Shown one piece after another: positions 16,436 through 23,706 of a stretch of 64,000 nucleotides of DNA (position 1 is the first letter of the stretch; each line of letters starts with the position of its first letter). The stretch lies in contig JACTUA010000001.1 in NCBI GenBank assembly GCA_015660865.1, positions 326,304 to 390,303 of the forward strand, in the 5' to 3' direction. Source of the DNA: Methanomicrobiales archaeon (GTDB lineage: Archaea > Halobacteriota > Methanomicrobia > Methanomicrobiales > JACTUA01). The translations under genes and the position numbers were made by a program. A model generated the notes under the pieces. The model searched no databases. It was not told the DNA's origin and was given only the letters and a program-made list of their open reading frames with translations.

Positions 16436-18220
16436 ATGGCAGCACCCGCACCCGCAGGCATCAGGACACCCATCGTCTGTGTCCTCGGCCACGTGGACCA
16501 TGGCAAGACCTCCCTCCTCGACCGGATACGGGGCTCCTCGGTAGTTGATACCGAGGAGGGGGCCATCACCCAGCATATCGGGGCGACCCTCGTCCCCCTG
16601 GACGCCATCCGGACCATGAGCGGGAGCCTGGGGAAGCTCGATATCCAGGTCCCCGGACTCCTCTTCATCGATACCCCCGGCCACCATGCCTTCACCACCC
16701 TCCGGGCCCGGGGGGGGGCCCTCGCCGAGATGGCGATCCTCGTCGTGGACGTGAACGAGGGGTTCCAGCCCCAGACCCTGGAGGCCCTCGAGATCCTCAG
16801 GAACTGCAAGACCCCCTTCGTGGTCGCCGCGACGAAGATAGACCGGATCCACGGCTGGCGGGTGAACGAGAACGAGCCCTTCCAGAGCACCTTTGCGAAG
16901 CAGGGAGAGCGTTCCCGCTCGCTCCTTGAGAACAAGATCTACGAGATCGTGGGGAAGCTCTCTGACCTGGGATTCGCGTCCGAGCGGTATGACCGGATCA
17001 GCGACTTCCAGCGGAACATTGCCATCGTCCCGGTCTCCTCGCATACCGGCGAGGGGATCGCGGACCTCCTGATGGTCCTCATCGGCCTTGCGCAGCGTTT
17101 CCTGAAGCAGGACCTCGTCTTCCAGGCGAATGGCCCGGCCCGGGGGACGGTCCTCGAGGTGAAGGAGGAGCGGGGCCTCGGGATGACCCTGGACGTGATC
17201 CTCTACGACGGGACCCTTGCCGTGGGGGACGAGATCATGCTCGCCACCGCAGACGGTGTCGTCACGACAAAGGTGCGTTCCCTCCTTTCACCGAGGCCAC
17301 TCCGTGAGATCCGGGTCGAGGACCGCTTCGACAGGGTGAAGTCTGTCGTCGCGGCCGCAGGGATCAAGGTGGCCGCCCCGAACCTGGAAGCAGTCGTCGC
17401 CGGTTCTCCCCTTTCGGCTGTGGGGTCGAACCGGGAGGAGGTGGAGACGAGCATCCGGCGAGAGATGGAGGATGTCCGGGTTATCCTCTCAGATAAGGGT
17501 ATCACCATCAAGGCCGACACCATCGGGGCCCTCGAGGCACTCTCAAAGGAGCTCGAGGGGAAGTCCATCGGGATCCTGAGGGCGGGAGTCGGGCCGGTCT
17601 CGCGGCACGATCTCGTGGAGGTGCAGACCATCACTGATCCGCTGAGCTCGGTCCTCCTCTGCTTCAACACCCCGATCCTCCCCGACGTCCAGGAGCTCCT
17701 CAAGGACCCGTCCTTCTCCCATGTCAGGGTCTTTTCCGCGAAGGTCATCTACCAGCTCATCGATGAGTACCTCGAGTGGCGGGAGGCCGAGATCAGGAAG
17801 AAGGAGGCCCAGCGGTTCGAGCAGGTGGTGCTCCCCGCGAGGATCATGCTCCTCCCCGACTGTGTCTTCCGGCAGAGCAACCCCGCGGTGGTGGGGGTAC
17901 GGGTCCTCCTGGGGAAGCTCAGGAGCGGCGTGGAACTCGTCGACCGTAGCGGGCGCCGGATCGGCCACGTGAAGACGATGCAGAGCCGGCAGGAGACCAT
18001 CCGCGAGGCAGACGCCGGCATGGAGGTGGCCATCTCCATCGAGGGGGCGACGGTCGGCCGGCAGGTGAACGTGAACGACGAGCTCCTCGTGGAGATCCCC
18101 GAGAGGCACGTGAAGATCCTGGAGCACGAGATGCTCCCCCACCTCACGCCTTCCATGAAGGAGTGCCTCGAGGACTACACCGCCCTGAAGCGGAAGGGCG
18201 ACCCGTTCTGGGGGAAGTGA
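16436..18220 (+). CDS. infB: Translation initiation factor aIF5B/IF-2
   Basis: A 594-residue GTPase promoting ribosomal subunit joining. From ATG 16436 (Shine-Dalgarno GGAGG at 16424-16428) the G1 motif is GHVDHGKT (18-25), G3 DTPGHHAF and G4 TKID. Domains II-IV follow in the archaeal/eukaryotic arrangement and end with the C-terminal helix domain. Length is normal. No intein is present, although inteins occur in some archaeal homologues. An upstream in-frame extension to 16331 lacks a Shine-Dalgarno site. eS6 follows after 148 bases. Confidence 0.95.
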   Translation: MAAPAPAGIRTPIVCVLGHVDHGKTSLLDRIRGSSVVDTEEGAITQHIGATLVPLDAIRTMSGSLGKLDIQVPGLLFIDTPGHHAFTTLRARGGALAEMAILVVDVNEGFQPQTLEALEILRNCKTPFVVAATKIDRIHGWRVNENEPFQSTFAKQGERSRSLLENKIYEIVGKLSDLGFASERYDRISDFQRNIAIVPVSSHTGEGIADLLMVLIGLAQRFLKQDLVFQANGPARGTVLEVKEERGLGMTLDVILYDGTLAVGDEIMLATADGVVTTKVRSLLSPRPLREIRVEDRFDRVKSVVAAAGIKVAAPNLEAVVAGSPLSAVGSNREEVETSIRREMEDVRVILSDKGITIKADTIGALEALSKELEGKSIGILRAGVGPVSRHDLVEVQTITDPLSSVLLCFNTPILPDVQELLKDPSFSHVRVFSAKVIYQLIDEYLEWREAEIRKKEAQRFEQVVLPARIMLLPDCVFRQSNPAVVGVRVLLGKLRSGVELVDRSGRRIGHVKTMQSRQETIREADAGMEVAISIEGATVGRQVNVNDELLVEIPERHVKILEHEMLPHLTPSMKECLEDYTALKRKGDPFWGK

Positions 18221-18368
18221 ATCTCCCGACCGGTGTGAACGCGGCAAATTCCCGATCCGGGCTGCCATGTCACTTTTTAAGACCCGATCGGCCCGGAACG
18301 GTGCGGCGAGCAGTATGTTTAAGAACCCTCCCGGCTAAGGATAAAGTCACTCCAGAGGGGCAAAACGA

Positions 18369-18800
18369 ATGGTGGATTTCAAGCTGGTTCTCTCGGACGC
18401 AAAGGACGGACGGGCCTACAACGTGAGCGTGAGCGGCGGGTCGGCCAACGCCTTCCTCGGGAAACGGATCGGGGAGGAGATTGATGGCGGACAGGTCGGC
18501 CTCGGCGGGTACCGGATGAAGATCACGGGCGGGTCAGACCGGAACGGCAACCCGATGCGGGGGGATCTCCCGGGCATGGCGAGAAAAAGGCTCCTCCTCT
18601 CGGGCGGGGCCGGATTCCACCCCCGGCTCGAGGGCGAGCGCCGGCGGAAGATGGTGAGGGGCAATGAGATCACCCCTGACTTCGTCCAGGTGAACGCCGC
18701 CGTTACCACGTACGGCGAGAAGGCCCTCGGCGAGTATTTCAAGAAGGGCGAGGAGAAGGGCGGGGAAGAGAAGAGGGGACGGCCCGCCAAGAAGAAGTAG
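18369..18800 (+). CDS. 30S ribosomal protein eS6
   Basis: A 143-residue small-subunit protein shared by archaea and eukaryotes. It starts MVDFKLVLSDAKDGRAYNVS and contains FLGKRIGEEIDGG, the RKRLLLSGGAGFHPR core and the GERRRKMVRGNEI segment typical of eS6. The basic, Lys/Glu-rich C-terminus binds rRNA. It lies downstream of aIF5B, with a TATA-like GTTTAAG about 50 bases upstream, so it probably has its own promoter. Confidence 0.94.
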   Translation: MVDFKLVLSDAKDGRAYNVSVSGGSANAFLGKRIGEEIDGGQVGLGGYRMKITGGSDRNGNPMRGDLPGMARKRLLLSGGAGFHPRLEGERRRKMVRGNEITPDFVQVNAAVTTYGEKALGEYFKKGEEKGGEEKRGRPAKKK

Positions 18801-18806
18801 ATCCCC

Positions 18807-19277
18807 TCAGCCCTCCTTTTTCGTCAGCACCTCGACGGTGAGGCTCTCCCTGAGATCGTCGAATCCGACGTTATACTTCTTTGCCACGATCGCCGCCGCA
18901 GCCGGGAGGCGCAGGTTCCCGTCGAAACCTTCCCTGATAACCCGGTTCACCTCGGCCACCACCTCTGCGGGAGGGACTCCCCGTGAAGCAGCGATCCTTC
19001 CCATGAGGACCTGGGAGGCCTCCTCGCTCTCGAAGATCCGGGAGTCAGGCCTGAACCCCACGGGAACCGTTATTGCGGAGAGGTCGAGGAGGGGCTTTAT
19101 CCATCCGTCGGTGACCTCCACCATCCCTGCCGCCTTTGCCCTCTCCAGGAGCTGGTTCGCCTGGTCCCTGCTCATCCACTTGCGGTCGATGGTGAGGTAG
19201 AAGATGAACTCAGACTTCTGGAGCTTCTCCTTCCTCGTGTGTTTGAACGGAGCGGCGACAGTGACCTGGAGGCTCAC
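18807..19277 (-). CDS. DUF2240 family protein
   Basis: Read from the GTG at 19277 (overlapping the upstream stop as GTGA) it encodes 156 residues beginning VSLQVTVAAPFKHTRKEKL. The SEFIFYLTIDRKWMSRDQA segment and the following helix-rich region match the archaeal DUF2240 family, of unknown function, which looks like a nucleic-acid-associated winged-helix protein (inference). It is the last gene of the eS8-unknown-DUF2240 unit, suggesting a translation-related role. A longer frame upstream to 19355 overlaps the neighbour and is rejected. Confidence 0.78.
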   Translation of the reverse strand: MSLQVTVAAPFKHTRKEKLQKSEFIFYLTIDRKWMSRDQANQLLERAKAAGMVEVTDGWIKPLLDLSAITVPVGFRPDSRIFESEEASQVLMGRIAASRGVPPAEVVAEVNRVIREGFDGNLRLPAAAAIVAKKYNVGFDDLRESLTVEVLTKKEG

Positions 19278-19699
19278 GGGCAGGCACCCTTGAGGAGGGT
19301 CTTGAACTCGGTCGCATCCATGGTCCCCTGCTGCCCCTCCTTCACGACGGTGCACTCGGACAGGGGGCCCTTGTCCTGGACCCTCATGAGGAAGATGTTC
19401 TCCCCCAGCGGGACCCTCCCCTTTGCAGCGAGGAGGATATCGTGGAGGATGAACCGGAAGTCGGCCGTCTCGGTGACCGTCTCCTCGAAGGGGGGGAGGG
19501 AGTCCACCATCTCGAAGGACATCTTGTTCGTGGCGAGCTGGACGAGGATCTGCCTCTTCACGAGGTCCGTTCCCCGCCTGTTCGTCTGGTGGGTGTCGTG
19601 GAGCCTCCGGATGCAGCCGAGGACCTCGGGGAAGGGGCGGTTCAGGTCGAAGTCAAGGTCGAAGGTCTTCGGGAACCGGTAATAGATTCTGCGCATCAA
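19274..19699 (-). CDS. Conserved unknown protein in the eS8 unit
   Basis: A 141-residue soluble protein starting MMRRIYYRFPKTFDLDFDLN (the second Met, at 19696, is an alternative). No motif or domain is recognised. It has alternating hydrophobic strands (NIFLMRVQDKGPL) and a helical middle. It overlaps the DUF2240 gene by four bases and lies 43 bases after eS8 on the same strand, so it is probably expressed with translation genes. No function is proposed. Confidence 0.68.
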   Translation of the reverse strand: MMRRIYYRFPKTFDLDFDLNRPFPEVLGCIRRLHDTHQTNRRGTDLVKRQILVQLATNKMSFEMVDSLPPFEETVTETADFRFILHDILLAAKGRVPLGENIFLMRVQDKGPLSECTVVKEGQQGTMDATEFKTLLKGACP

Positions 19700-19742
19700 G
19701 TAGGTATGGGCACCGCAGAGGGTAAAAAAGGATGGGTAAGGT

Positions 19743-20129
19743 TCACTCGATCAAGATGGCGTTCACGACGCCGTCCTGGGCCGGGCGGGAGACCACCCGG
19801 GCCTTCCCGAGCTCGGTCTTGATGATGGCCCCCCGGGTGAGGATGTTCCGCCTCATGTAGTTCGGGTCTGCCCGGTTCTCCACCACCGTCTCGATCTTCG
19901 CTTTCTTTGTCTCGCCGGTCGCGGGCGTCGAGATATTCGCGTACTGGGTCCTTAAGGCCCGGACCTTGAGGTTCCCTCCCCTCGTCCGGATGAGCCTGTT
20001 CCGGCTCTCTCCGAGGGTAGTATCCGCGGGAGCCCTCCCGATCTCAAACCGTTTCTTTCGCCGGGAGATGCGGTACCTCTTGCCGCTCTCCCTCCGTACC
20101 GATCTTCCTTGCCAGAGGATGAGAACCAC
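19743..20129 (-). CDS. 30S ribosomal protein eS8
   Basis: A 128-residue small-subunit protein. The N-terminal LWQGRSVRRESGKRYR, the basic RRKKRFEIGRAPADT, ALRTQYANI and NILTRGAIIKTELGKARVVS are diagnostic of archaeal eS8. The start is a GTG at 20129, about 30 bases after a TATA-like ATATTTAT near 20159-20166. It heads a unit with the unknown gene and DUF2240. Length is normal. Confidence 0.94.
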   Translation of the reverse strand: MVLILWQGRSVRRESGKRYRISRRKKRFEIGRAPADTTLGESRNRLIRTRGGNLKVRALRTQYANISTPATGETKKAKIETVVENRADPNYMRRNILTRGAIIKTELGKARVVSRPAQDGVVNAILIE

Positions 20130-20198
20130 CCCGGTGAATCCCTGGATTCCCCGAAAGGATTCATAAATATGGGGACGGAGATTATTAAACCCTTTGCT

Positions 20199-20846
20199 CT
20201 AGGAGAGGATCGCGTCGAGTAGTGGGCTGACACCGTCGCCCGTCTTCAGGTTCGTCCTGAAAACTGGCATCCGGGGGTTGTACCGGTGCACATCGGACTC
20301 CATCCGGTCCAGGTTCGCCCCGACGAGAGGAGCAAGGTCCACCTTGTTGATCACCCCGATGTGGCCGTCCCGGAAGATCATGGGGTGCTTGTTCACCACG
20401 TCGTCGCCTTCCGTGGAGGACACAATCACGATCCGCTTCTCCGCCCCCAGCCGGAAGTCGGTCGGGCAGACCATGTTCCCGACGTTCTCGATGAAGAGGA
20501 GGTCGATCTCGTCGAGGGGGAGATCCTCGATGGCATGCTCCACGAGGTGGGCGTCCAGGTGGCACTCCTTCCCCGTGTTCGCGTTCACCGCAGGGATCCC
20601 GAGGGCCACGATCCTCCGGAAGTCGTCGTCCCCGAAGACATCGCCCGCGATGGCCCCTGCCCTGAGCCCCCTGGCCGAGAGGAGGGGGACCATCCGCTCG
20701 ATGAGCGCGGTCTTCCCCGATCCGATGGCACCCAGGAGATCGAAGGCCCGCACCCCGTGCTTCGCGAGGAGCGCCGCATTCGCATCGGCGATGCGGTTAT
20801 TTGCCCCATAGATGTCCTTCTCGATCTGGAGATCGATGTGGTGCAT
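20199..20846 (-). CDS. hypB: Hydrogenase nickel incorporation protein HypB
   Basis: A 215-residue SIMIBI-class GTPase that, with HypA, delivers nickel to [NiFe] hydrogenases such as those of methanogens. The P-loop GAIGSGKT spans 39-46. HypB-specific residues follow: TGKECHLDAHL (Cys and His for metal binding), IENVGNMVCP and the NKVDL base-specificity motif. No His-rich N-terminal metal store is present, only MHHID. It is transcribed divergently from SRP19 through what looks like a single shared TATA element. Confidence 0.94.
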   Translation of the reverse strand: MHHIDLQIEKDIYGANNRIADANAALLAKHGVRAFDLLGAIGSGKTALIERMVPLLSARGLRAGAIAGDVFGDDDFRRIVALGIPAVNANTGKECHLDAHLVEHAIEDLPLDEIDLLFIENVGNMVCPTDFRLGAEKRIVIVSSTEGDDVVNKHPMIFRDGHIGVINKVDLAPLVGANLDRMESDVHRYNPRMPVFRTNLKTGDGVSPLLDAILS

Positions 20847-20870
20847 GGAGAAGTATGGATCATCAACCAG

Positions 20871-20878
20871 TTTATAGG
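20871..20878. promoter_or_regulatory. Shared bidirectional TATA element of hypB and srp19
   Basis: The 54-bp gap has one obvious TATA-like sequence, TTTATAGG on plus and CCTATAAA on minus. It is centred about 27 bases from the plus ATG at 20901 and about 28 bases from the minus ATG at 20846. Both transcripts would be leaderless. Confidence 0.55.
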
Positions 20879-20900
20879 TTCACCGTCAATATCTTTGAGG

Positions 20901-21179
20901 ATGAAACTTTCGGGAGAGCGGATCCTGTACCCCTGCTACTTTGATGCCACCCTGGAACGGGCTTCGGGGAGGCGTGTCTCCCGCGCCCTCGCGGTGAAGG
21001 GGCCCACCCTCCAGGACCTGGAGCGGGCATTGAAGAGGGAACGGCTGGGTTTCCGCGCCGAAGAGAAGCACCATCCCTCCCACCGGTCCAGGCGGGAAGG
21101 GAGGCTGATCGTCACCTGGGACGGCTCCAAGGAGGAACTCCTCAGGCGCGTGGCACAGGGCCTCGATGTGAAGCGGTGA
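20901..21179 (+). CDS. Signal recognition particle 19 kDa protein (SRP19)
   Basis: A 92-residue protein that binds the tip of 7S RNA and prepares it for SRP54. It shows the SRP19 pattern LYPCYFDATLERASGRRVS, with the later PTLQDLERALKRERLGF and a basic EEKHHPSHRSRREGR loop. It starts at ATG 20901. Its stop overlaps the GTG of the next gene. A longer frame from 20286 is an antisense shadow of hypB. Confidence 0.92.
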   Translation: MKLSGERILYPCYFDATLERASGRRVSRALAVKGPTLQDLERALKRERLGFRAEEKHHPSHRSRREGRLIVTWDGSKEELLRRVAQGLDVKR

Positions 21180-21841
21180 CCGCCATGTACGACCTCCACA
21201 CCCACTCCACCCTCTCGGATGGGGATATGCTCCCCATCGAACTCGTCCGGCGTGCAGCGGTCCTCGGATACAGGACCCTCGCCATCACCGATCATGTCGA
21301 CTCGGGTAACCTCTCCCAGGTCATCGCTGCCCAGATCCCTCTCAAGGATCTTGCGGCTGCCTTTGGCGTGACGCTCCTGACCGGCGTCGAGATCACCCAT
21401 GTGCCCCCTTCCTACATCCCCCTCCTTGCACGGAGAGCGAAGGACGAAGGGGCCGATATCGTCCTCGTCCATGGCGAGACCGTGGTGGAACCTGTGGCCC
21501 CGGGCACGAACCTGGCCGCCTGCACCTGCCGGGAGGTTGACCTCCTCGCCCACCCGGGCCTCATCACCGCAGAGGTAGCACGGGAGGCCGCATGCAGGGG
21601 CATCGCACTTGAGATCACCTCGAGGGCAGGCCATAACCGGACGAATGGCCACGTGGTCCTGGAGGCACGGTCGGCGGAGTGCACCATCGTGGTGGATTCG
21701 GATGCCCACGGCCCCCACGACCTGATGGAGGGAGGCGCGCGTGAAGCGGTGGCGCGCGGGGCCGGGCTCTCGGCTCCCGAGGCCGCTGCTGCACTAACTT
21801 TAAATATCGAGAAATGGCTCTTCCATCGGGGGAGTATTTAA
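21176..21841 (+). CDS. PHP-domain phosphatase (histidinol-phosphatase-like)
   Basis: A 221-residue metal-dependent phosphoesterase. PHP motif I is YDLHTHSTLSDG, then ITDHVD, a TGVEITH glutamate, VHGE, LAHPG and the final VDSDAHGP. All presumed metal ligands are present. The family includes histidinol-phosphate phosphatases, but other phosphoesterases share the fold, so the substrate is open. The start is either the GTG at 21176, overlapping the SRP19 stop, or the ATG at 21185. Confidence 0.85.
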   Translation: MTAMYDLHTHSTLSDGDMLPIELVRRAAVLGYRTLAITDHVDSGNLSQVIAAQIPLKDLAAAFGVTLLTGVEITHVPPSYIPLLARRAKDEGADIVLVHGETVVEPVAPGTNLAACTCREVDLLAHPGLITAEVAREAACRGIALEITSRAGHNRTNGHVVLEARSAECTIVVDSDAHGPHDLMEGGAREAVARGAGLSAPEAAAALTLNIEKWLFHRGSI

Positions 21842-21875
21842 TCTTTGACGCAACCTTCTTATAGTCAAAAGTGAC

Positions 21876-21884
21876 ATATATATA
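21876..21884 (+). promoter_or_regulatory. TATA box of the gar1-tfb unit
   Basis: ATATATATAA lies about 25-30 bases before a predicted start near 21905. A Shine-Dalgarno GAGGT (21911-21915) then precedes the TTG start codon of gar1 at 21921 by five bases. Confidence 0.6.
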
Positions 21885-21920
21885 AGTAACCTAAACACAG
21901 GTGGAAGTTCGAGGTAGGAT

Positions 21921-22145
21921 TTGAGGAGTTTAGGCAGCGTTCTTCACCGTTCAGGGAAACGTCTGTTGCTCATCCAGTGTGACGCCTCAAAACTCCCGCG
22001 TTTGTACAGCGACGTAGTGGATAGACGCCTCAGGGCGGTAGGTAAGGTCGTCGATATCTTTGGGAATATCCAGAAACCTTATGCAGCGGTGCTCTGCTAC
22101 GGCGGATGCGGAATGGAAGTCGGAGAGAAAGTATTTGGGAAGTAG
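21921..22145 (+). CDS. H/ACA RNP protein Gar1
   Basis: A 74-residue protein of the Gar1/Naf1 beta-barrel family, which binds Cbf5 in the H/ACA pseudouridylation RNP. Recognisable parts are LGSVLHRSGKRLLL, RAVGKVVDIFGNIQKPYAAV and the short GEKVFG end. The start is a TTG, chosen because of the well-placed GAGGT and because the frame gives the complete barrel. TFB follows ten bases later; the gar1-tfb pairing is common in euryarchaea. Confidence 0.85.
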   Translation: MRSLGSVLHRSGKRLLLIQCDASKLPRLYSDVVDRRLRAVGKVVDIFGNIQKPYAAVLCYGGCGMEVGEKVFGK

Positions 22146-22155
22146 GTGAGGACCC

Positions 22156-23166
22156 ATGCAGGAGACAGAGAAGGTTAAGATCCTCCAGACAGAGAGGGAA
22201 GCCTTAAAGAAGCGCTCGAAGGAGATCTCCAAGGAGCGCGAGCGGACGGGCCAGGACTATGCCGAGGTCGTCTGCCCGGAGTGCGGCGGGCGGCAGCTCG
22301 TCCATGACTACGAGAGGGCCGAGCTCGTCTGCCAGAACTGCGGCCTCGTCATCGACGAGGACTTCATTGACCGGGGTCCCGAGTGGCGTGCCTTTGACAA
22401 TGACCAGCGGATCAAGCGGTCCCGGGTGGGGGCTCCCATGACCTTCACCATCCATGACAAGGGCCTCTCCACTATGATCGACTGGCGGAACCGGGACTCC
22501 TACGGGAGGGCTATCTCGTCCAAGAACCGGGCACAGCTCTACCGGCTCAGGAAATGGCAGCGGCGGATCCGTGTATCCAACGCGACCGAGCGGAACCTGG
22601 CGTTCGCCCTCTCGGAGCTGGACCGGATGGCATCCGCCCTCGGGCTCCCCAGGAACGTGCGGGAGACAGCCGCCGTGGTGTACCGCGACGCGGTGGACAA
22701 GAACCTCATCAGGGGAAGGTCTATCGAGGGTGTTGCGGCAGCAGCCCTGTACGCGGCATGCCGGCAGTGCTCAGTCCCGAGGACCCTTGACGAGATCGCG
22801 GAGGTCTCCCGGGTCTCGAGGAAGGAGATCGGCAGGACCTACCGGTTCATCTCGAGGGAGCTCGGCCTCAAGCTCCTCCCGACCTCGCCCATCGACTATG
22901 TCCCCAGGTTCTGCTCCGGGCTGAACCTGAAGGGCGAGGTCCAGAGCCGGGCGGTGGAGATCCTCCGCCAGGCCGGCGAGCGCGAGCTCACGAGCGGGCG
23001 TGGCCCGACCGGCGTCGCGGCAGCGGCCATCTACATCTCCTCCATCCTCGGGGGGGAGCGGCGGACCCAGCGCGAGGTCGCCGAGGTCGCCGGCGTCACC
23101 GAGGTGACGATCCGGAACAGGTACAAGGAGCTCGCCGAGAAGCTCGACATCGAGATCATCCTCTAA
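22156..23166 (+). CDS. tfb: Transcription initiation factor TFB
   Basis: A 336-residue archaeal counterpart of TFIIB that recruits RNA polymerase to TBP-bound promoters. After a charged N-terminal stretch of about 37 residues, the zinc ribbon has C40, C43, C59 and C62. The B-finger/linker region follows ([19 protein letters not shown]), then two cyclin repeats (about 140-235 and 236-336) including the second-repeat [14 protein letters not shown]-like helix that contacts BRE. A Shine-Dalgarno GGTGAGG precedes ATG 22156. A T-run terminator follows. Confidence 0.96.
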   Translation: MQETEKVKILQTEREALKKRSKEISKERERTGQDYAEVVCPECGGRQLVHDYERAELVCQNCGLVIDEDFIDRGPEWRAFDNDQRIKRSRVGAPMTFTIHDKGLSTMIDWRNRDSYGRAISSKNRAQLYRLRKWQRRIRVSNATERNLAFALSELDRMASALGLPRNVRETAAVVYRDAVDKNLIRGRSIEGVAAAALYAACRQCSVPRTLDEIAEVSRVSRKEIGRTYRFISRELGLKLLPTSPIDYVPRFCSGLNLKGEVQSRAVEILRQAGERELTSGRGPTGVAAAAIYISSILGGERRTQREVAEVAGVTEVTIRNRYKELAEKLDIEIIL

Positions 23167-23172
23167 AACCAC

Positions 23173-23179
23173 TTTTTTT
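23173..23179 (+). terminator. T-run terminator after tfb
   Basis: A run of seven T begins six bases after the tfb stop codon, before the promoter of tRNA-Ala. T-runs of this kind are the usual intrinsic terminators in archaea. Confidence 0.5.
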
Positions 23180-23232
23180 CTTCATCCTTCGCAAGGACTA
23201 TATCCTCTGGAGCAAGAATTTGTACTCCATCC

Positions 23233-23304
23233 GGGCTCGTAGATCAGGGGTAGATCGTTACGTTCGCAACGTAAAGGCCGCGGGTTCGAATCCCGCCGGG
23301 TCCA
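23233..23304 (+). tRNA. tRNA-Ala (CGC)
   Basis: A complete cloverleaf. The acceptor GGGCTCG pairs with CGGGTCC, giving the G3:U70 pair that identifies alanine tRNAs, followed by discriminator A. The anticodon stem TTACG/CGTAA encloses TTCGCAA, anticodon CGC, reading GCG. The T-arm is GCGGGTTCGAATCCCGC. CCA is not encoded. Copies of the 3' half follow downstream. Confidence 0.95.
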
Positions 23305-23640
23305 CTCCCAACTCTCTTTTCTGAAACCATCCTCGGCGACCGAAGGTCGCCTCGGGTTCGAAGGGCGGAGCCCTCGGTTCGGAACGCCTGAGCCGCGGGT
23401 TCAAATCCCGCCGGGTCCACTCTTCTTGAAATTTTATGATTCTTTTAGATTTTAGATCGTCCTTCGGCGACCGAAGGTCGCCCCGGGTCGAGGGCGGAGC
23501 CCTCGGTCCGGAACGCCAGGGCCGCGGGTTCGAATCCCGCCGGGTCCATCACACTTCTGGTATAACCTTTTTTGGCGACCTTGTGGTCGCCCCGGGTTCG
23601 AAGGGCGGAGCCCTCGGTCCAGAACTACGCCGGGTCCGTT
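23305..23640 (+). repeat. Tandem degenerate copies of the tRNA-Ala 3' half with hairpin spacers
   Basis: The 28 bases from GCCGCGGGTTCG to the discriminator A (23277-23304 in the tRNA) recur at 23392-23419 with one change and at 23521-23548 unchanged. A short remnant CGCCGGGTCC lies at 23629-23638. Each copy is preceded by a conserved spacer with two hairpins: GGCGACC/GGTCGCC (starting at about 23335, 23466 and 23574) and AGGGCGGAGCCCT. No D-arm or anticodon arm is rebuilt, so these are not tRNA genes. The unit length is about 115-130 bp. Confidence 0.85.
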
Positions 23641-23706
23641 CTCGGTTCTCTGATGGGGAGGAAGAATGCCCCGGGTTATCTGTCGGATGAAAAGAGGAGA
23701 AAGGGG

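Noticed and set aside
23305-23640. Additional tRNA-Ala genes
   Set aside because: Only the T-arm and acceptor 3' strand are present; no D-arm, anticodon arm or 5' acceptor strand can be found in front of the copies.
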